DNA from: Betaproteobacteria bacterium Ga0074130
Lineage (GTDB): Bacteria > Pseudomonadota > Gammaproteobacteria > Burkholderiales > Rhodocyclaceae
DNA length: 47,989 nucleotides
NCBI GenBank assembly: GCA_001464495.1
Contig: LNDZ01000027.1
Coordinates: 1 to 47,989 of the forward strand
Direction of reading: 5' to 3'
Positions 9,482 to 18,629 of this stretch are shown piece by piece. Positions within the stretch are counted from its first letter, which is position 1, and each line of letters opens with the position of its first letter. The notes beneath the pieces were generated by a model that was not told the DNA's origin, searched no databases, and saw nothing but the letters and a program-made list of their open reading frames with translations. The translations under genes were made by a program, and so were the position numbers.

Positions 9482-12088
9482 ATGCAGCGCACCAATCAGC
9501 GGGTTAAACAGTCGGTCATTATTGCCTTGGTTGTGGGCATCGGCTTGAGCTGGCAATTCGGCCGACTTGATGTTGAACGTGATCGTAGTGAGTCACAAGC
9601 CCGTGTGGTCTTGGAGCTTGCGACCATTCGTGCGCGCCTTGAAGGTGTATTCAAGGCCTCATTTAGTGCGACTGAAGGCTTAGTCCACCTGATTGCCTAT
9701 CAGGGGACCATTTCCCAAGAAGTGTTTGATGCGTTGGCGAGCCAAGTATTGGCAGAGCATTCGACGTTCCGCAGCATTGCTGCTTCCCCCGACAATGTTA
9801 TTCGGATGGTTTACCCACTGAAGGGTAATGAGCCTGCGCTGAATTTCAGCTATATCACCGTGCCTGAGCAGTGGCAAACCGTTGAGCTCGCTAGACGGCA
9901 ACGTAATCCCTTGCTTGCTGGCCCGGTAGAGCTGGTTCAAGGCGGCCGGGCTTTGGTGATTCGTAATCCGGTTTTTCTCACAAAGGAAAAAGACGCCTCA
10001 GGCATGGGGCGTTACTGGGGTGGTATTTCCTCGGTCGTAAAGTTGGATACCCTGTTTGAGCAGGCGGGTGTGACGCAGCAGACCACACTTGATCTGACAG
10101 TGCGTGGCAAAGATGCGCAGGGCGCTAAAGGCGCGTTGGTTTTTGGCGATCCAGCTATTTTTGATAACACCCCAGTGGTCATGGATGTTGAAGTTCCCGG
10201 CGGTCGCTGGCAAATTGCGGCTATCCCCAAGGGGGGCTGGCCGCGTATGGCCTTGATTGCTTCCCCGTATTTCATCATTGGTTGTTTCAACAGCATCCTG
10301 CTAGCAGGGGTGGTAGGGATGGTGGTACGCCGCCGTGAGCTGATGCGCGCACGCAATACCGAGCTGATGCGCGAGGTGGAAGAGCGCCGCCAGGCCGAGC
10401 AGGCATTGAGCGAGAGTGAGCAGCGCTTTCGCAAAATGTTCGAGTCGTCGCCTGACCCCGCATGGTTGATTGAGGATGGGCGCTTTACAAGCTGCAACAG
10501 CATGGCCGCAGTCGCGCTGGGTTTTGCCCGTGCGAGTGACTTGCTGGGTTTGACAGCAGTCGATTTATCGCCGGTAGAGCAAGACAATGGTGAAGCATCT
10601 GATGCCCGTATGCAGCGCATGATGGGGCTGGCGCGCATTCAAGGCACGCATCGTTTTGAATGGACATTCCGGCATCAATCCGGCCGCACCTTTCCGGCTG
10701 AGCTCACCTTGTCCGGCATTACCGTACAAACCCGTCCGGCGCTCTACTGTCTCTGGCGCGACATTTCAGCACTCAAGCGCACGCAGGCCGAGCTTGAGCA
10801 CATGGCCCACTATGATGCATTGACCGGCCTGCCAAATCGTTTGTTGTTCCGTGATCGGCTTGATCGTGCCATGGAGCGCGCCCAGCGCTATCGGCATCAA
10901 ATCGCAGTGCTGTTGCTGGATCTGGATGGTTTTAAAACCGTGAACGATAGTCTTGGGCACCCCGTTGGCGACAAATTGCTGGCGCTGGTGGCCGAGCGGC
11001 TCAAGGCACATGTGCGGGTTGAAGATACCGTGGCGCGTCTGGGTGGTGATGAGTTTGCGGTCGTGCTGGGGAACCTCGCGGACGGTAAAGACGCGATTGA
11101 AGTGGTGCGCAAGATTCTCGACGCCATTGAAATCCCATTCACCATTGATGGCGTCGCTTCGTTGGTGACGACAAGTATTGGTATCGCGGTTTTTCCCATT
11201 GATGGCACACACCGTGATGATCTAATTCGTAACGCTGATGCTGCCATGTACGGCGCCAAAGAGTCTGGCCGCAATACCTATCGCTACTATCAGTCCAGCA
11301 TGACACGCGAAGCACAGGGGCGTTTGTACCTTGAGCAAGCCCTGCGCCGCGCCTTGCACCAAGGCGAGCTCGAAGTCTGGTATCAGCCACAGGTCAGGCT
11401 GAGCGATGGTGTCTGTGTTGGGGTCGAAGCCCTTGTGCGTTGGCGTGACCCAGAGAAAGGCATGGTGTCGCCAGCTGACTTCATCCCCATGGCTGAACGC
11501 ACCGGACTAATTGTGCCGCTGGGTGAGTACGTATTCGATCAGGTGTGTCAGGCCACCAAGGCTTGGCATCAGGCTGGCCTAAGTTTTGGCCGTGTCAGCG
11601 TTAACGTCGCCGGCGCACAGATTGTGCGCAGCGACTTTGCTGTGACCGTCAAGCGTTGCTTGGAGCAATACAGCCTTCCCGCCAGCGACTTCTCCATCGA
11701 GGTGACGGAGACGCTGCTCATGGAAAATATGGATAGAGCGATTGAAGTGCTCGACCAGATCAAAGGGCTGGGTCTCAAGACCGCGATTGACGATTTTGGT
11801 ACGGGCTATTCATCGCTGGCATACCTCAAGCGTTTGCCAATTGACACACTCAAAATCGACCGTGCATTTGTGCAGGATATTCCGGACGATGCTTACGATC
11901 AGGCCATCACTCGAACCATCATCGCCATGGGCCACACGCTTGGCTTCAAAGTGGTCGCGGAAGGCGTGGAAACTGCCGAGCAAGTGGCCTTCCTCTGTGC
12001 CGAAGGCTGTGATGAAGGGCAGGGCTATTACTTCTCCAAGCCACTCCCCGCCAAGGAGTTCGAGCAGTGGCTGGTGGCGCGAGCCTGA
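9482..12088 (+). CDS. CHASE-PAS-GGDEF-EAL membrane cyclic-di-GMP enzyme
   Basis: 868 residues. A first membrane helix (about 10-27), a periplasmic CHASE sensor domain (about 40-220), a second membrane helix (about 256-281), a PAS domain (about 310-430), GGDEF (about 440-600) and EAL (about 620-865). The cyclase site GGDEF at 521-525 is intact, and the inhibitory I-site RVED sits five residues before it. The EAL signature E649-A650-L651 is intact, as are DDFGTGYSSLAYL, KIDRAFV and VVAEGVET. Both making and breaking c-di-GMP are therefore possible; which dominates cannot be read from sequence. A ligand sensed by CHASE, outside the inner membrane, presumably sets the balance. The retropepsin gene follows after 6 bases, indicating co-transcription. 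Confidence 0.95.
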   Translation: MQRTNQRVKQSVIIALVVGIGLSWQFGRLDVERDRSESQARVVLELATIRARLEGVFKASFSATEGLVHLIAYQGTISQEVFDALASQVLAEHSTFRSIAASPDNVIRMVYPLKGNEPALNFSYITVPEQWQTVELARRQRNPLLAGPVELVQGGRALVIRNPVFLTKEKDASGMGRYWGGISSVVKLDTLFEQAGVTQQTTLDLTVRGKDAQGAKGALVFGDPAIFDNTPVVMDVEVPGGRWQIAAIPKGGWPRMALIASPYFIIGCFNSILLAGVVGMVVRRRELMRARNTELMREVEERRQAEQALSESEQRFRKMFESSPDPAWLIEDGRFTSCNSMAAVALGFARASDLLGLTAVDLSPVEQDNGEASDARMQRMMGLARIQGTHRFEWTFRHQSGRTFPAELTLSGITVQTRPALYCLWRDISALKRTQAELEHMAHYDALTGLPNRLLFRDRLDRAMERAQRYRHQIAVLLLDLDGFKTVNDSLGHPVGDKLLALVAERLKAHVRVEDTVARLGGDEFAVVLGNLADGKDAIEVVRKILDAIEIPFTIDGVASLVTTSIGIAVFPIDGTHRDDLIRNADAAMYGAKESGRNTYRYYQSSMTREAQGRLYLEQALRRALHQGELEVWYQPQVRLSDGVCVGVEALVRWRDPEKGMVSPADFIPMAERTGLIVPLGEYVFDQVCQATKAWHQAGLSFGRVSVNVAGAQIVRSDFAVTVKRCLEQYSLPASDFSIEVTETLLMENMDRAIEVLDQIKGLGLKTAIDDFGTGYSSLAYLKRLPIDTLKIDRAFVQDIPDDAYDQAITRTIIAMGHTLGFKVVAEGVETAEQVAFLCAEGCDEGQGYYFSKPLPAKEFEQWLVARA

Positions 12089-12094
12089 CGTCAC

Positions 12095-12580
12095 ATGGGC
12101 GGACTGCAGCGCCAGCACTATATTGCCGCAGTCATCTGGCTGGCCCTGATGGGGCTGGTGTATAGCTATTTTGAGTCGCGTAGCCGCCCGGCTGCAAGTG
12201 TGGTGGGCATCGGTGAGATTCATATTCCGCGGGCCCCGGATGGCCATTTCTATGTCGAGGGCAGCGTCAATAGCGTGCCAGTCCGCTTCCTGATCGACAC
12301 TGGCGCCAGCAGTGTCAGCCTCAGCAGCGACTTCGCCCGGCGCATTGGTTTGCAAGACGGGCAGTCCGCGGAGTTCTCAACTGCGGGTGGCGTGGTCAAA
12401 GGCGAGCTGTTTTTTAATGTCAGTATTGGTATCGGCATGCTGCGTGTGGATGGTTTGCGGGTGGCGGCTATTCCCTCTTTGGGCGGCGAAGCGTTGCTCG
12501 GTCAGAACTTCCTGCGCCATATGGATGTGCTGATCCGCGACGAAGTCATGTTGCTGCGTAGCAAGTCGCCTACGCAATGA
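12095..12580 (+). CDS. Membrane-anchored retropepsin-like aspartic protease
   Basis: 161 residues. One N-terminal membrane helix (about 8-26), a short linker, then a single-lobe aspartic protease domain with catalytic D68-T69-G70-A71 in the usual FLIDTGAS context and a LLGQNFL motif near the C-terminus. Single-lobe retropepsins work as homodimers. Proteobacterial members (TIGR02281-like, clan AA) are known as a family but have few defined substrates; the active site should face the periplasm. It starts 6 bases after the c-di-GMP enzyme and overlaps the next gene by 4 bases (ATGA), so all three are very likely one operon. Confidence 0.85.
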   Translation: MGGLQRQHYIAAVIWLALMGLVYSYFESRSRPAASVVGIGEIHIPRAPDGHFYVEGSVNSVPVRFLIDTGASSVSLSSDFARRIGLQDGQSAEFSTAGGVVKGELFFNVSIGIGMLRVDGLRVAAIPSLGGEALLGQNFLRHMDVLIRDEVMLLRSKSPTQ

Positions 12581-14295
12581 TGACGATGCAGGCTGAGGCG
12601 CTATTGCTTCAGGGCGTGGAGGCTGCTGGCAAAGGGGAGTTGGTTGAGGCTGCGCGTTACTGGTGGCAACTGATTGAACTGTCTCCATCGCCACCATTGC
12701 TGACTCAAGCGTGGTTTAACCTCGGCGTGTTGTGCAATAAGAGTCAAAATACTCGCAATGCCATTGCATGCTTCGAGAATGCCCTGCGCGCGGACGAAGC
12801 GAATCACGAGGCCCGCGAGCAACTGGCGCTTGTGTTGGCCGAGCAGGGCGATATTGGCAATGTCAGCGATGCCAGCGATGCCAGCGATGCCATAGGGCAC
12901 CTGCAACGCCTCGTCACTGACGCTCCCGAAGCACGCCATCATTTCAATCTGGCGTTGTTACTCTCCCGCGAACGCGCATTTGATCAGGCCGAGTTGCATT
13001 ACCAGTTGGCGCTGACCCTGCAGCCAGATCATGCAGATGCCTTGAGCAATCTGGGGCTGTTGCTGGCAGAGCGTGGCATGACCAACGAGGCTATTGACTG
13101 CCTCAAGCGTGCCGCCGCCAGTGCACCGGACAACGCGACCGTTTGCGTGAACTTGGGCGGTCTACTCGAAAGCACGAATCAACTCGATATCGCGGCCTTG
13201 CTGTTGCAACGTGCGATTGATCTTGAGCCAGAGGATGCGTTACACCACTCTAATCTGGCGGTCGTGCGCGTAGAGCAGCGCGACCTCGCTGCGGCTGAAG
13301 CCGGATTCCGGCAAGCTTTGGCGCTGGCGCCAGATTTTCATGGCGCGGCGGTGTATTTGGCGCAGTTGCTGTTGGCCTGCGGTCGATATGCCGAAGGGTG
13401 GCCCTTGCATGAAGCGCGCTTTCCACTGGCTGCGGCAACGGGTAAGCCTGTGTTGGCCGTTTCGGATGCCCCCCGTTGGCAAGGTGAGTCGTTGCACGGT
13501 AAAACGCTGCTGCTGCTTCCCGAGCAAGGCTATGGCGACGAAATCATGTTTAGTCGCTACGTCTCACGCCTGCGTGAGATGGGCGCTGCGCGCATCATTT
13601 TGCTCGCGCGGCCGCAGCTGCTGCCTGTATTGCGTAGCCTAGCGGGGGTGGAGGTCTTGAGCCTAAGCGAAGCCGCGCCACTGCCAGCACATGACTACTG
13701 GCTCACCAGCATGTCTGTGCCTATGTACTGCGATCCATCATCTATCCCTGCCAAGCTGCCCTATTTGCAGGCTCCGGTTGATGCTGTGCAGACGTGGGCG
13801 GAGCGCCTAGGCCCCGTCACTGACAAGCTGCGTGTTGGGCTCTTGTGGCAGGGCAATCATCTGCATGCAAACGACGCACAGCGCTCGCTGACTGACATTT
13901 CAGTGCTCGCGCCCATGTGGGCGGTCGAAGGCGTGAGTTTTTTTAGCTTACAGCGTGAGAAAGTGGAAACAGCGCTAGATTTGCAGCAGTTTGGCAGCGA
14001 GATCGCTGATTTTGGTGATGCCGCTGCCTTGCTGAGCCAGCTGGATCTGGTTATCAGCGTGGATAGTGCCTATGCCCATCTGGCCGGCGCGTTGGGCAAA
14101 CCGATCTGGGTCATGTTGCCCGCCTGCCGCACGGACTGGCGTTGGCAATACACCGGAGACACCTCGGCCTGGTATCCGGGCGTGATGCGCTTGTTCCGTC
14201 AAACCGAGCGTGGTGAGTGGGCATCAGTCGTGGAGGCCCTCGCCGTTGCATTGGCGGAGCGGGTGGCGTTACGTACGTCAGGTCTTAAGTCCTGA
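12577..14295 (+). CDS. TPR-repeat protein with glycosyltransferase-like C-terminal domain
   Basis: 572 residues. The first half (to about 270) is a run of tetratricopeptide repeats, visible as repeated Asn-Leu-Gly/Ala-x3 and Asp/Pro helix ends (for example AWFNLGVLCNKSQNTRNAI). From about 300 the sequence matches the GT9/heptosyltransferase-like fold attached to TPRs in many proteobacteria: PEQGYGDEIMFSRY, VGLLWQGN, and SQLDLVISVDSAYAHLAGAL. Such proteins resemble O-linked glycosyltransferases, but no acceptor is known here. There is no signal peptide or membrane helix, so it is probably cytoplasmic. The start codon overlaps the retropepsin stop (ATGA). A 9-base tandem repeat in the gene adds three Ser-Asp-Ala units. 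Confidence 0.85.
   Translation: MMTMQAEALLLQGVEAAGKGELVEAARYWWQLIELSPSPPLLTQAWFNLGVLCNKSQNTRNAIACFENALRADEANHEAREQLALVLAEQGDIGNVSDASDASDAIGHLQRLVTDAPEARHHFNLALLLSRERAFDQAELHYQLALTLQPDHADALSNLGLLLAERGMTNEAIDCLKRAAASAPDNATVCVNLGGLLESTNQLDIAALLLQRAIDLEPEDALHHSNLAVVRVEQRDLAAAEAGFRQALALAPDFHGAAVYLAQLLLACGRYAEGWPLHEARFPLAAATGKPVLAVSDAPRWQGESLHGKTLLLLPEQGYGDEIMFSRYVSRLREMGAARIILLARPQLLPVLRSLAGVEVLSLSEAAPLPAHDYWLTSMSVPMYCDPSSIPAKLPYLQAPVDAVQTWAERLGPVTDKLRVGLLWQGNHLHANDAQRSLTDISVLAPMWAVEGVSFFSLQREKVETALDLQQFGSEIADFGDAAALLSQLDLVISVDSAYAHLAGALGKPIWVMLPACRTDWRWQYTGDTSAWYPGVMRLFRQTERGEWASVVEALAVALAERVALRTSGLKS
12864..12890 (+). repeat. Three perfect 9-bp tandem repeats inside the TPR gene
   Basis: CAGCGATGC occurs three times in a row (12864, 12873, 12882). 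The unit length is a multiple of three, so copy changes would alter the loop between two TPR motifs by Ser-Asp-Ala steps without a frameshift. Confidence 0.9.
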
Positions 14296-14464
14296 CGGGG
14301 ATGGCGCGCCCTGAAAAAGCCGCTTAGCGGGACTACATTGCAGCCATGTGACATATGGGCAAGCCTGCCCGCCATGACGTAGAATACGAAGCCCCGGACC
14401 CTGCGTTGCCGGGCACTTTTTCCGTTTTAATCCGTCATACCCACTTTCCGCTTCTATCATTCAG

Positions 14465-15715
14465 ATGAAACGAGTCGACGATTTCCGCCTTCACTTTGGC
14501 AAGCACGAGTTGGTACCGATCATGATCGGTGGCATGGGCGTCGATATCTCGACCTCTATGCTTGCGCTCGAAGCCGCCCGTCTCGGTGGTATCGGCCACA
14601 TTTCCGATGCGATGGTGCCGACAGTTTCTGATCGCCGCTACAACACCAAGATGGTGAGCGCGAAGCAGAAGCTGTACAAATTCAATATCGATAATTCCGA
14701 CAAGTCGGTTGTCCAGTTCGATCTGGCGCAGTTGGCCGAAGCCCAGCGTAATCACGTTGAGGCCACCATGAATGCCAAGCGCGGCAGTGGCATGGTCTTC
14801 ATGAATTGCATGGAAAAGCTGACCATGAACGGCCCCAAGGAGACGTTGCGTGTGCGTCTGCATGCGGCGTTGGATGCCGGGATTGATGGTATTACCCTGG
14901 CGGCCGGTCTGCACCTTGGCTCGTTCGCGCTGATGGAAGACCATCCGCGTTTCCGTGATGCCAAGCTGGGTATCATCGTTTCGTCAGTACGCGCTTTGCA
15001 GCTGTTCCTGCGCAAGAGCTCGCGTACTGGGCGTCTACCTGACTATGTCGTGGTCGAAGGCCCGCTGGCTGGCGGCCACTTGGGTTTTGGCATGGATTGG
15101 GCTGAGTATGATCTCGCCACCATCACCCGTGAAGTGCTGGATTACGTCAAGGCCGAGAATCTGGATATACCGATCATTCCAGCCGGTGGCATCTTCACTG
15201 GCAGCGATGCAGCAGGCTACCTTGAAGCCGGTGCCGCGGCGGTACAGGTGGCAACCCGCTTTACCGTCACCAACGAATGCGGCCTGCCCGAGAGCGTGAA
15301 GCAGGAATACTTCAAGGCCAACGAAGAAGACATCGAGGTCAACGGAATTTCGCCGACAGGCTATCCAATGCGCATGCTCAAGAGCAGCCCGTCGATTGGC
15401 TCGGATATTCGCCCCAATTGCGAGGCGTACGGCTATTTGCTGGATGCCAACGGCAGCTGCGATTACATTGAAGCCTACAACCGTGAAATGGCATCCAATC
15501 CGGGTGCTAAGAAGGTTGCTGTGTTCGACAAGACCTGTCTTTGCACCCATATGCGCAATTTTGATTGCTGGACCTGTGGCCACTACACTTATCGTCTCAA
15601 GGACACATCAGTGCGCAATGCCGACGGCAACTATCAGCTGCTGACGGCACAACATGTCTTCGAGGATTATCAATTCAGCACTGACCACCAAGTGCTGTTA
15701 CCCAAGGCGGCTTGA
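14465..15715 (+). CDS. NAD(P)H-dependent flavin oxidoreductase, nitronate monooxygenase family
   Basis: 416 residues with an FMN-binding TIM barrel of the nitronate monooxygenase/2-nitropropane dioxygenase superfamily: PIMIGGMG near the N-terminus, GPLAGGHLGFG in the middle and IPAGGIFTGSDAAGYLEAGAAAVQVATRF, where the FMN phosphate is bound. Family members oxidise nitronates or act as FabK-like reductases; the substrate cannot be told here. It is longer than the usual 320-360 residues because of a C-terminal region with clustered cysteines (CLCTHMRNFDCWTC), which might bind zinc or an iron-sulfur cluster. It is preceded by a 169-base gap, so it probably has its own promoter, and converges with a YdcH gene. 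Confidence 0.85.
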   Translation: MKRVDDFRLHFGKHELVPIMIGGMGVDISTSMLALEAARLGGIGHISDAMVPTVSDRRYNTKMVSAKQKLYKFNIDNSDKSVVQFDLAQLAEAQRNHVEATMNAKRGSGMVFMNCMEKLTMNGPKETLRVRLHAALDAGIDGITLAAGLHLGSFALMEDHPRFRDAKLGIIVSSVRALQLFLRKSSRTGRLPDYVVVEGPLAGGHLGFGMDWAEYDLATITREVLDYVKAENLDIPIIPAGGIFTGSDAAGYLEAGAAAVQVATRFTVTNECGLPESVKQEYFKANEEDIEVNGISPTGYPMRMLKSSPSIGSDIRPNCEAYGYLLDANGSCDYIEAYNREMASNPGAKKVAVFDKTCLCTHMRNFDCWTCGHYTYRLKDTSVRNADGNYQLLTAQHVFEDYQFSTDHQVLLPKAA

Positions 15716-15736
15716 TTTTCTAGCCTAGGTGATTGT

Positions 15737-15946
15737 TCAGGCCGGTTCGTCCGGCATGAGCAATCGCTCGGTGAGCGTGATTTTGTCTTTCAGATGCAAC
15801 TTGCGCTTCTTCATGCGCCGAAGCAAAAGATCATCACTGGGGGAGTTGGCGCTTAAGTGGGCAATGACCGCATCCAGATCGCGGTGTTCGATCTGGAGTT
15901 CAGCGAGGCGAGCCTGCAGGGTTTCGGTGTCGTCGTCCGTATGCAC
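15737..15946 (-). CDS. YdcH-family (DUF465) small coiled-coil protein
   Basis: A 69-residue, highly charged, almost all-helical protein with the family pattern L-x2-EH-x2-LD-x2-I and the closing RMKKRKLHLKDKI, typical of DUF465/YdcH. The family is widespread in proteobacteria and has no settled function. It converges with the flavin oxidoreductase (21 bases between stops) and diverges from greB with 59 bases between starts. Confidence 0.85.
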   Translation of the reverse strand: MHTDDDTETLQARLAELQIEHRDLDAVIAHLSANSPSDDLLLRRMKKRKLHLKDKITLTERLLMPDEPA

Positions 15947-16005
15947 GCTGCCATGTTAAGCGCCACCCGGTGGTTTGGCAACACTAGTCGAGTAAGCGGT
16001 AGATC

Positions 16006-16560
16006 ATGAGCAAGGCCTTCACCAAAGAATCTGATGCCGATGATGACGATGACATCGACGTTGGTGCCCCAGCGCTCCCGCCGGGCGCTGCCAACTACAT
16101 GACCCGGCGCAGCTACAACGCGCTGCGCGCCGAGCTTGAGCATCTGGTCAAAACCGAACGCCCCGATCTGGTCAAGGTGGTGGCGTGGGCCGCCGGTAAT
16201 GGCGACCGCTCCGAAAACGGCGACTATCTCTACGGCAAAAAACGTCTGCGCGAGATCGACAAGCGCATGCGCTTTCTACTCAAGCGTACCGAGAGTGCTG
16301 TCGTGGTCGATGCCGAAACCCAGCAGGAACTGGAGCAGGTTTTCTTTGGTGCCACCGTCACCATCTGCGATAGGGATGGAAGCAACGAGGCGACCTACCA
16401 GATCGTTGGTGTGGATGAGGCGAATGCCTCCGAAGGCAAGATCAGCTGGATCTCACCGCTGGCGCAGGCCTTGATGAAAACCCGCGAAGGCGACGTCGTG
16501 AAGTTCCAGAGCCCGGCCGGGCCGCGCGAAATCGAGATCGTCGAGATCAAGTACATCTGA
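16006..16560 (+). CDS. greB: Transcription elongation factor GreB
   Basis: 184 residues. It enters the RNA polymerase secondary channel and stimulates cleavage of backtracked RNA. The coiled-coil tip carries the required acidic residues in NGDRSENGDY, and YGKKRLREIDKRMRFL distinguishes GreB from GreA. The C-terminal FKBP-like domain ends EIVEIKYI. The N-terminus carries an extra acidic stretch (DADDDDDID) and a Pro/Ala linker absent from E. coli GreB (158 residues) but, from memory, common in betaproteobacterial GreB. It is followed by a hairpin and then by the htpG heat-shock promoter. Confidence 0.95.
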   Translation: MSKAFTKESDADDDDDIDVGAPALPPGAANYMTRRSYNALRAELEHLVKTERPDLVKVVAWAAGNGDRSENGDYLYGKKRLREIDKRMRFLLKRTESAVVVDAETQQELEQVFFGATVTICDRDGSNEATYQIVGVDEANASEGKISWISPLAQALMKTREGDVVKFQSPAGPREIEIVEIKYI

Positions 16561-16571
16561 GGCCAATAAAT

Positions 16572-16592
16572 CGGGGCTGAAAATCAGCCCCG
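16572..16592 (+). terminator. Hairpin after greB, terminator-like
   Basis: CGGGGCTGA and TCAGCCCCG pair perfectly (9 bp) around AAA, 12 bases after the greB stop. It lacks a clear T-run, so it may act as a weak terminator or as a 3'-end stabiliser. Confidence 0.5.
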
Positions 16593-16637
16593 GTTCAGCC
16601 TTAACCAAGCCCGGATTGACCTGATTGCAAATAGGGT

Positions 16638-16665
16638 CTTGAAATCGTTCGCTAAGCCCCCATCT
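16638..16665 (+). promoter_or_regulatory. Sigma-32 heat-shock promoter of htpG
   Basis: CTTGAAA (16638-16644), 13 bases, then CCCCATCT (16658-16665). This is close to the full RpoH consensus and lies 33 bases before the htpG ATG, so heat-shock control of htpG can be stated with good confidence. Confidence 0.9.
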
Positions 16666-16698
16666 CCCGGAAAAGCTTTTATTCCGGAGGACTTAGCA

Positions 16699-18621
16699 AT
16701 GTCGAACCCTAAAGAAACACTTGGCTTCCAGGCCGAAGTGAAGCAGCTGCTTCAGCTGATGATTCACTCTCTGTATTCCAACCGCGAAATTTTCCTGCGC
16801 GAGCTGGTTTCCAATGCATCGGATGCCTGTGACAAGCTGCGCTTTGAAGGGCTGCATAACGGCGCCCTGTTCGAGGACGATAGCGACCTCAAGATCGGTG
16901 TGAGCTTCAATAAGGAAGCACGCACCATCACCATTACCGATAACGGTATTGGCCTCAACCGCGAGGATGCGATCAATCACCTTGGCACCATCGCCAAGTC
17001 GGGTACCCGCGAATTCTTCAGCAAGCTCACAGGCGACCAGCAAAAGGACGCCAGCCTGATCGGCCAGTTTGGCGTGGGCTTCTACTCCGCGTTCATCGTG
17101 GCCGACAAGGTCAGCGTTTACTCACGTAAGGCCGGCGAAAACGCCAGCCAAGGCATCCGTTGGGAATGCGATATGGGCGCCGAGGGCAGTGGTGAGTTCA
17201 GTATCGAAGTCGTTGAGAAGGCCAAGCGCGGCACGGAGATCACCCTGCATCTGCGTGAGGATCAAGACGATCTGCTGTCCAGCTGGAAGCTTAAGTCCAT
17301 CATCCGTAAGTACTCTGATCACATTGTCCAGCCGATCGTGATGGCTAAGGAAAAGTGGGATGAGGAAAAGAAGGAACAGGTGGTTACTGACGAGGAAGAA
17401 ACCGTCAATCAGGCGAATGCGCTGTGGACGCGCAGCAAGAGCGAGATATCAGACGAGCAATACACGGAGTTCTACAAGCACGTCAGCCATGATTTTGAAG
17501 ACCCACTGACCTGGGCGCATGCCCGTGTCGAAGGACGTCAGGAATACACGCAGCTGCTCTACATTCCGCAGCGCGCTCCCTTCGATATGTGGGATCGTGA
17601 TGCCAAGCACGGCGTGAAGTTGTACGTACGTCGCGTCTTCATCATGGACGATGCCGAGCGTCTGCTGCCGCACTATCTGCGCTTCGTGCGCGGCGTGGTC
17701 GATTCCAACAATCTGCCGCTGAATGTGTCGCGTGAAATCCTGCAAGAGAGCAAGGACATCGATGCTATCCGCGCTGGTTGTTCCAAGCGCGTCTTGGGCA
17801 TGCTCGAAGCACTGGCCAATTCGGATGAAGCCGAAGGCAAGGAAAAGTACGCGACGTTCTGGAGCGAGTTTGGCAAGGTGCTGAAGGAAGGCGTGGGCGA
17901 GGACTTCGCCAACAAGGAGGCCATCGCCAAGTTGCTGCGCTTTGCATCCACGCACAACGACACTACGGCTGAAACGGTCTCACTCGCCGACTACGTGTCG
18001 CGCATGAAGGACGGCCAAGAAAAGATTTACTACGTCACGGCTGAGACATTCAATGCGGCCAAGAACAGCCCGCATCTTGAGGTCTTCCGCAAGAAGGGCA
18101 TCGAAGTCATCCTGCTGTCCGAGCGCGTCGACGAGTGGCTGGTCGGCCACCTGACCGAGTTTGACGGCAAGCCGCTGCAGTCGGTCGCCAAGGGTGATCT
18201 CGATCTGGGCAAGCTCGAAGACGAAGCCGAGAAGCAAGAACAGGAGAAGGAGGCCGGCGAGTTCAAGGAACTGACCGAGAAAATCAAGACCACGCTGAGC
18301 GACAAGGTTAAGGACGTGCGGGTGACGCATCGCCTGACCGATTCACCGGCTTGTCTGATTGCCGACGAGCACGATATCGGCGGCAATTTGGCGCGTATCC
18401 TCAAGGCCGCAGGCCAGCAGGCACCGGACAGTAAGCCGATTCTTGAAATCAACCCGCGTCACCCGGTTGTGCTGCGCTTGAAGTATGAAGAGGCTAAATT
18501 CGACGACTGGAGCAACGTGCTGTTTGATCAGGCGCTGCTGGCCGAAGGCGGCGTGCTGGATGATCCAGCAACCTTTGTTAAGCGCATCAACCAGCTAATG
18601 CTGGAAATTAGGAACAGCTAA
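16699..18621 (+). CDS. htpG: Molecular chaperone HtpG (Hsp90)
   Basis: 640 residues. The GHKL ATPase domain contains [17 protein letters not shown] (the catalytic Glu and the magnesium Asn), DNGIGL and [11 protein letters not shown]. The middle domain, with an Arg-containing [10 protein letters not shown] loop that contacts ATP, and the C-terminal dimerisation domain follow. As in all bacterial Hsp90s, no MEEVD tail is present. I chose the ATG at 16699, which sits 7 bases after a GGAGG site. A TTG 60 bases upstream lies inside the -35 box of the heat-shock promoter and cannot be the start. Confidence 0.97.
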   Translation: MSNPKETLGFQAEVKQLLQLMIHSLYSNREIFLRELVSNASDACDKLRFEGLHNGALFEDDSDLKIGVSFNKEARTITITDNGIGLNREDAINHLGTIAKSGTREFFSKLTGDQQKDASLIGQFGVGFYSAFIVADKVSVYSRKAGENASQGIRWECDMGAEGSGEFSIEVVEKAKRGTEITLHLREDQDDLLSSWKLKSIIRKYSDHIVQPIVMAKEKWDEEKKEQVVTDEEETVNQANALWTRSKSEISDEQYTEFYKHVSHDFEDPLTWAHARVEGRQEYTQLLYIPQRAPFDMWDRDAKHGVKLYVRRVFIMDDAERLLPHYLRFVRGVVDSNNLPLNVSREILQESKDIDAIRAGCSKRVLGMLEALANSDEAEGKEKYATFWSEFGKVLKEGVGEDFANKEAIAKLLRFASTHNDTTAETVSLADYVSRMKDGQEKIYYVTAETFNAAKNSPHLEVFRKKGIEVILLSERVDEWLVGHLTEFDGKPLQSVAKGDLDLGKLEDEAEKQEQEKEAGEFKELTEKIKTTLSDKVKDVRVTHRLTDSPACLIADEHDIGGNLARILKAAGQQAPDSKPILEINPRHPVVLRLKYEEAKFDDWSNVLFDQALLAEGGVLDDPATFVKRINQLMLEIRNS

Positions 18622-18629
18622 GTCACTCA

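Noticed and set aside
12864..12890. CRISPR-like repeat
   Set aside because: The unit is only 9 bases, directly tandem without spacers and in frame in a TPR gene. No CRISPR array is visible anywhere in the window.
14435..14944. 169- and 182-codon minus-strand frames inside the flavin oxidoreductase (14435-14944, 15035-15583)
   Set aside because: The plus-strand protein has full FMN-binding motifs; the minus frames are shadows.
16639..16698. TTG start giving HtpG 20 extra residues
   Set aside because: The TTG lies in the -35 box of the sigma-32 promoter, whereas ATG at 16699 has a GGAGG site and the family N-terminus.
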